DNA from: an uncultured Croceitalea sp.
GTDB taxonomy: Bacteria > Bacteroidota > Bacteroidia > Flavobacteriales > Flavobacteriaceae
Length of the DNA stretch: 64,000 nt
NCBI GenBank assembly: GCA_947503285.1
Contig: CANNDD010000001.1
Coordinates: 62,001 to 126,000 of the forward strand
Direction: 5' to 3'
Positions 60,999 to 64,000 of this stretch are shown here, one piece after another. The position numbers were made by a program, and so were the translations under genes. The notes under the pieces are model-generated. The model had not been told where the DNA came from and ran no database searches. It was given only the letters and a program-made list of their open reading frames with translations. The first letter of the stretch is position 1, and each line of letters begins with the position of its first letter.

Positions 60999-61967
60999 AT
61001 GCAAGAAAAAACGATTACCAAAAAAACCTCATTTGAGCAAGAGGTATATGAAGGTCTCACGGCCTTTCCCAAATATTTATCCTCCAAATATTTTTATGAT
61101 GCGATTGGGGACAGCCTTTTTCAAGACATCATGGCCATGCCGGAATACTATTTGACCGATTGCGAGTTTGCTATTTTACAAAAACACAAATCGGCGATTA
61201 CAAAAGCTTTTTCAGAAGATAACGCGCCTTTTAGTCTATTTGAATTAGGGGCAGGTGATGGCAAAAAAACCAAAATTTTACTAAAACATTTTACCGAGAA
61301 CCAAATCGAATTTGATTATCGGCCCATAGACATTAGCCAAAATGCCTTAGACCAACTGCAAAGATCTATACAGCATGAACTGCCCAAGGTTGTCGTGAAC
61401 ACCATACAGGGCACCTATTTTGACACCTTAAAAGATATTGCCGGAGAGCATTCCAAAAAAAAGGTCATTCTATTTTTGGGCTCGAACATCGGTAATTTAT
61501 TGCATCCGCAAGCTATTGATTTCCTGAGGCAATTAAGAGCTGTAATTCATGAAGACGACTTGATCTTTATGGGTTTCGATCAAAAGAAAAATCCCCAGAC
61601 CGTATTGAATGCATACAATGACGATAGCGGCATTACCGAAGCGTTCAACAAGAATATCTTGACCAGGATCAATAAAGAACTTGACGGTAATTTTGATTTG
61701 GACAACTATCTTCACTGGGAAGTGTACGATCCCGAAAGTGGCACCGCAAAAAGTTACTTGGTCGCCAAACAAGCGCAAGAGGTTTACATAAAAAAGCTGG
61801 AACTTAACATTACATTGGATGCCTGGGAAACCATTCATACCGAAATTTCGCAAAAATATGACGATAAGGTCGTGGGCTGGTTGGCCAAGGAAGCTGGCTT
61901 AAAAATACATGCACAATTCAGTGATGACCAGACCTATTATAAGAATTACATATTTAAAAAAGAATAA
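60999..61967 (+). CDS. egtD: L-histidine N-alpha-methyltransferase EgtD
   Basis: A 322-residue DUF2260-type methyltransferase that trimethylates histidine to hercynine with SAM. The SAM motif is LFELGAGDGKKT (about 77-88), followed by PIDISQNAL and FLGSNIGNLLHP. The N-terminus LSSKYFYDAIGDSLFQDIMA is characteristic of the family. Second gene of the ergothioneine operon; it draws on the SAM made by MetK. Confidence 0.95.
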   Translation: MQEKTITKKTSFEQEVYEGLTAFPKYLSSKYFYDAIGDSLFQDIMAMPEYYLTDCEFAILQKHKSAITKAFSEDNAPFSLFELGAGDGKKTKILLKHFTENQIEFDYRPIDISQNALDQLQRSIQHELPKVVVNTIQGTYFDTLKDIAGEHSKKKVILFLGSNIGNLLHPQAIDFLRQLRAVIHEDDLIFMGFDQKKNPQTVLNAYNDDSGITEAFNKNILTRINKELDGNFDLDNYLHWEVYDPESGTAKSYLVAKQAQEVYIKKLELNITLDAWETIHTEISQKYDDKVVGWLAKEAGLKIHAQFSDDQTYYKNYIFKKE

Positions 61968-61968
61968 G

Positions 61969-62250
61969 ATGAAAGCCATTTGGAACAATACCGTGATAGC
62001 GGAGAGCAATGAAACCGTTGTTATTGAAAATAACCATTATTTTCCTGAAGAGAGTATTAAAAAAGAATATTTCAAAACGAGCGATACGCATAGTACGTGC
62101 CCATGGAAAGGAGTTGCTTCTTATTACACTTTAGCGGTAGATGGAAAAGAAAATAAGGACGCAGCGTGGTTTTATCCTGAGACAAGTGAGTTGGCACGCA
62201 GCATTAAAGGAAAGGTTGCCTTTTGGAAAGGGGTAACCATTGAGGAATAG
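61969..62250 (+). CDS. DUF427 protein
   Basis: A 93-residue DUF427 protein. NHYFPEESIKKEYF, THSTCPWKGVASYY and AAWFYPETSE are the conserved blocks. It begins one base after the egtD stop region and is the third gene of the operon. The fold is a small beta barrel; the function is not known. In-frame sequence extends upstream inside egtD, but the ATG at 61969 matches the family start. Why it travels with egtBD is unclear. Confidence 0.88.
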   Translation: MKAIWNNTVIAESNETVVIENNHYFPEESIKKEYFKTSDTHSTCPWKGVASYYTLAVDGKENKDAAWFYPETSELARSIKGKVAFWKGVTIEE

Positions 62251-62277
62251 AAATTCCCCAATGGTCATTGTTTGTCA

Positions 62278-62574
62278 TTATACCTCAAGAACGGCGTTCT
62301 CAGCACCGGCATAATCATTCCACTGATAACGATCAGCTTCTGTTTCGTTCACGTAGTCGTTGTCAACCAAGTATCGGAACTCATAAACATTCTCTTTTGG
62401 AAGCTCGATGGTGCCTTTGAAGGTTCCGTTCTTTAACTTTTTAAGGGTACTACCTTTTGGGTTCCAGTTATTGAAATCTCCAACGACAGCTACTTTTTTT
62501 GCTTCTTCTGCTGGTACGGTAAAGGTAACTTTACAAACCGGCTTGCTTTTTAGGTATTGTTTTTTTATTGCCAT
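62278..62574 (-). CDS. Small isoamylase N-terminal (CBM48-like) protein
   Basis: A 98-residue single-domain protein with the early-set/glycogen-binding fold: CKVTFTVPAEEAKKVAVVGD, FNNWNP and KENVYEFRYLVDNDY. Stand-alone domains of this type are common in flavobacteria and may bind glycogen or act as a scaffold; no catalytic part is present. It is convergent with the ergothioneine operon (28 bases between stops) and 155 bases downstream of the aminotransferase gene. Confidence 0.85.
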   Translation of the reverse strand: MAIKKQYLKSKPVCKVTFTVPAEEAKKVAVVGDFNNWNPKGSTLKKLKNGTFKGTIELPKENVYEFRYLVDNDYVNETEADRYQWNDYAGAENAVLEV

Positions 62575-62729
62575 GGTAAATTAATTTTCACGTTAAAATT
62601 CTCAGCAAAGCAATATATAAATGCATTAGCAGTCAATAGGTTATGTACGATTTATCATTTTGATAAAATACCGATGATAAAGTATGCACTTTGCTAAAAA
62701 ATTAGTCGTAATTTCTGGCAAACTTTAAA

Positions 62730-63815
62730 TTAATTCTTTTTTTTAAGAATTTTTATGATAGCATCGATTTCTTCTAACGTGTTGTAAAAGTGAAAACTAA
62801 GGCGAATTCCGTCGCCTCGTTGCGAGCAGACGACATTATTTTTCAAAAGAAGGTTATAAACGGCATCATTTGCCACGATATTGAAGATGGTACTGTGTTG
62901 TTTTCTTGATACCACCTTATCCGTTAAAAGCCCTAGTTCAGCGAAACCTATTTTCGCCCTTTCTGACAATTCGTCAAGTTTGGCCTCCATAGTGCCCATC
63001 CCTAAACCCAGCAAATATTCAAGGGAAAACCGAAGGCTTCCGAAACTCAAAGAATCGAGGTGCCCGGGTTCTAAGTGCTTACAAAATGTTCGTTGCTGTT
63101 CGTATTCAATGGTGTTTCGCCCAGAACCGTATCCCTTGGCCAATAACTTAAAACGTTGTTGTGCATGTTCTTTTGTCAAAAGCAGTCCATTGCCATAGCC
63201 GGCCAATAACCACTTATAACCGCTTGCGCCAATAATGTCCAATGCCGAATTCGAAAAATCGAAGTTGGTAGTGCCCAGGTATTGTGTTCCGTCCGCAATG
63301 ATCAATAATTCTGGGAACTCAGCTTTTAATTGCTTTAAAAAGGATAAATCAATTCTCATTCCATCAAGCCATTGTACGATACTCAAAGCCAAAACGGTAC
63401 TATTATTTGCCTTAATAGCCTCATAAATACGTTCTTCAAGGTTCGAGGTTATTTCAACGACCGAGGTTTCAAAACCCCTACTTTCAAAAGGCCAGGTAAG
63501 TGAAGGGTAATCACCATCTAACACCAAAACCTTTTCCTTTTTATCCAAACCTTCTAAAAGTAGATTTAAACCAATGGTAAAATTGGGTACTAAGGCCACA
63601 TTATCCACCGGACAGTTAAAAAAGCCACCAATAACGGTTCTAGTCTTGGAATGCATTTTATTCGACTTCATCTTCATCGTACTGCCGCCTATCAAATAAT
63701 CCAAGTCATGTTCTTGACGCCACTCCAACAAATCTTCTGACAGAAGCCCCGTAGCGGCCGTATTGGCATAAACACATTGGCTGGTCAAAGGAAATCTTTT
63801 TCTTTCGTTTTGCAT
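62730..63815 (-). CDS. Class V aminotransferase-fold PLP enzyme, possible EgtE
   Basis: A 361-residue PLP enzyme of the class V aminotransferase / cysteine desulfurase fold. VYANTAATGLLS opens it, IIADGTQYLG holds the Asp-x-x-Gln pair and GASGYKWLLAGYGNGLL the PLP lysine. Class V members include desulfurases, kynureninase-like enzymes and the EgtE lyase that cleaves hercynylcysteine sulfoxide to ergothioneine. Because egtB and egtD lie next to it and no other lyase is present, EgtE activity is plausible, but this rests on position; a general aminotransferase is equally compatible with sequence. Confidence 0.8.
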   Translation of the reverse strand: MQNERKRFPLTSQCVYANTAATGLLSEDLLEWRQEHDLDYLIGGSTMKMKSNKMHSKTRTVIGGFFNCPVDNVALVPNFTIGLNLLLEGLDKKEKVLVLDGDYPSLTWPFESRGFETSVVEITSNLEERIYEAIKANNSTVLALSIVQWLDGMRIDLSFLKQLKAEFPELLIIADGTQYLGTTNFDFSNSALDIIGASGYKWLLAGYGNGLLLTKEHAQQRFKLLAKGYGSGRNTIEYEQQRTFCKHLEPGHLDSLSFGSLRFSLEYLLGLGMGTMEAKLDELSERAKIGFAELGLLTDKVVSRKQHSTIFNIVANDAVYNLLLKNNVVCSQRGDGIRLSFHFYNTLEEIDAIIKILKKKN

Positions 63816-63866
63816 CTTAAGGTGTTCTTGGCAATCTCTTATCTTTGTTGTTAAAGATAACTACAA

Positions 63867-64000
63867 ATGTTCTTTAAGCGTAAAACAAAAAGTGATGTCG
63901 ACATAGAACAACATGAGCTTCTTGAAAATGCACAACAGCGCGTGCGACAGAAAAAGCGATTGTTTTCACACTTTGTGATTTTCTTGATAGGCAGTGTTTT
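63867..64000 (+). CDS. 2TM-domain protein, partial
   Basis: The first 44 codons of a gene that leaves the right edge. It reads MFFKRKTKSDVDIEQHELLE and continues with a charged helix and the start of a hydrophobic segment (FSHFVIFLIGSV). This is the usual beginning of flavobacterial 2TM-domain proteins, sometimes fused to histidine-kinase parts. Divergent from the aminotransferase gene across 51 bases. The assignment is tentative because most of the gene is outside. Confidence 0.55.
   Translation, partial: MFFKRKTKSDVDIEQHELLENAQQRVRQKKRLFSHFVIFLIGSV

Overview
The window looks like chromosomal DNA of a marine member of the Flavobacteriaceae (Bacteroidota). I infer this from the families present: split MetH, HEPN-tailed sulfite reductase, DUF5686, DUF2807 and DUF2723 proteins, a TonB of flavobacterial type and a fused MetX-aspartokinase-homoserine dehydrogenase. 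Bacteroidota-type promoters (TTTG ... TAnnTTTG) and the near absence of Shine-Dalgarno sites fit. The genus cannot be fixed from sequence alone. I saw no rRNA, tRNA or CRISPR array.

Layout. 1-6.3 kb: a membrane glycosyltransferase-like protein (cut by the edge), a membrane-anchored LuxR-type regulator, a serine hydrolase, a DUF2807 lipoprotein and a PagL-like barrel. 6.4-31.8 kb is a large, almost wholly minus-strand methionine and sulfur block. It holds a SAM-I riboswitch with metH (two genes) and metF; a sulfite-reduction cluster (PAPS reductase, sulfite reductase, uroporphyrinogen methyltransferase, ferredoxin-NADP reductase) with a shared operator-like dyad in front of two of its genes; an Rrf2 regulator; metZ; the MetX-AK-HSD fusion; a second SAM-I riboswitch with metY; and metK behind a SAM-II-type pseudoknot riboswitch with long loops. 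Together these reduce sulfite to sulfide, make acylated homoserine, incorporate sulfide, methylate homocysteine and form S-adenosylmethionine, with SAM-sensing RNAs at three points. A plus-strand serine hydrolase / DUF6249 / ECF sigma operon sits inside the block.

32-47.7 kb is mostly housekeeping: deoxynucleoside kinase, TonB, membrane and soluble pyrophosphatases, a DUF5686 outer-membrane protein, pyruvate dehydrogenase E1 beta, EtfBA, a bifunctional nuclease, a NupC transporter and thymidylate synthase. 47.7-55.4 kb is accessory and visibly A+T-richer: same-strand short transcription units separated by imperfect palindromes resembling integron attC sites. It carries a Kiwa anti-phage pair (KwaA/KwaB), a ParD/ParE toxin-antitoxin pair, orphan secreted proteins and two serine hydrolases, the second with a frameshift at a T9 tract. 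55.6-64 kb: a lipoprotein made of five 110-residue repeats, a two-component system, an ergothioneine operon (EgtB, EgtD, DUF427), a small glycogen-binding-like protein and a class V aminotransferase-fold enzyme that could be the missing EgtE.

The signals I consider most worth following are: the attC-like cassette array with Kiwa inside it; two four-helix-bundle genes, each inserted in a housekeeping neighbourhood and each bracketed by its own inverted low-complexity repeat, one spilling into both MetH proteins; a short palindromic repeat inserted in frame in thymidylate synthase; and the conserved dyad in front of the PAPS and sulfite reductase genes.
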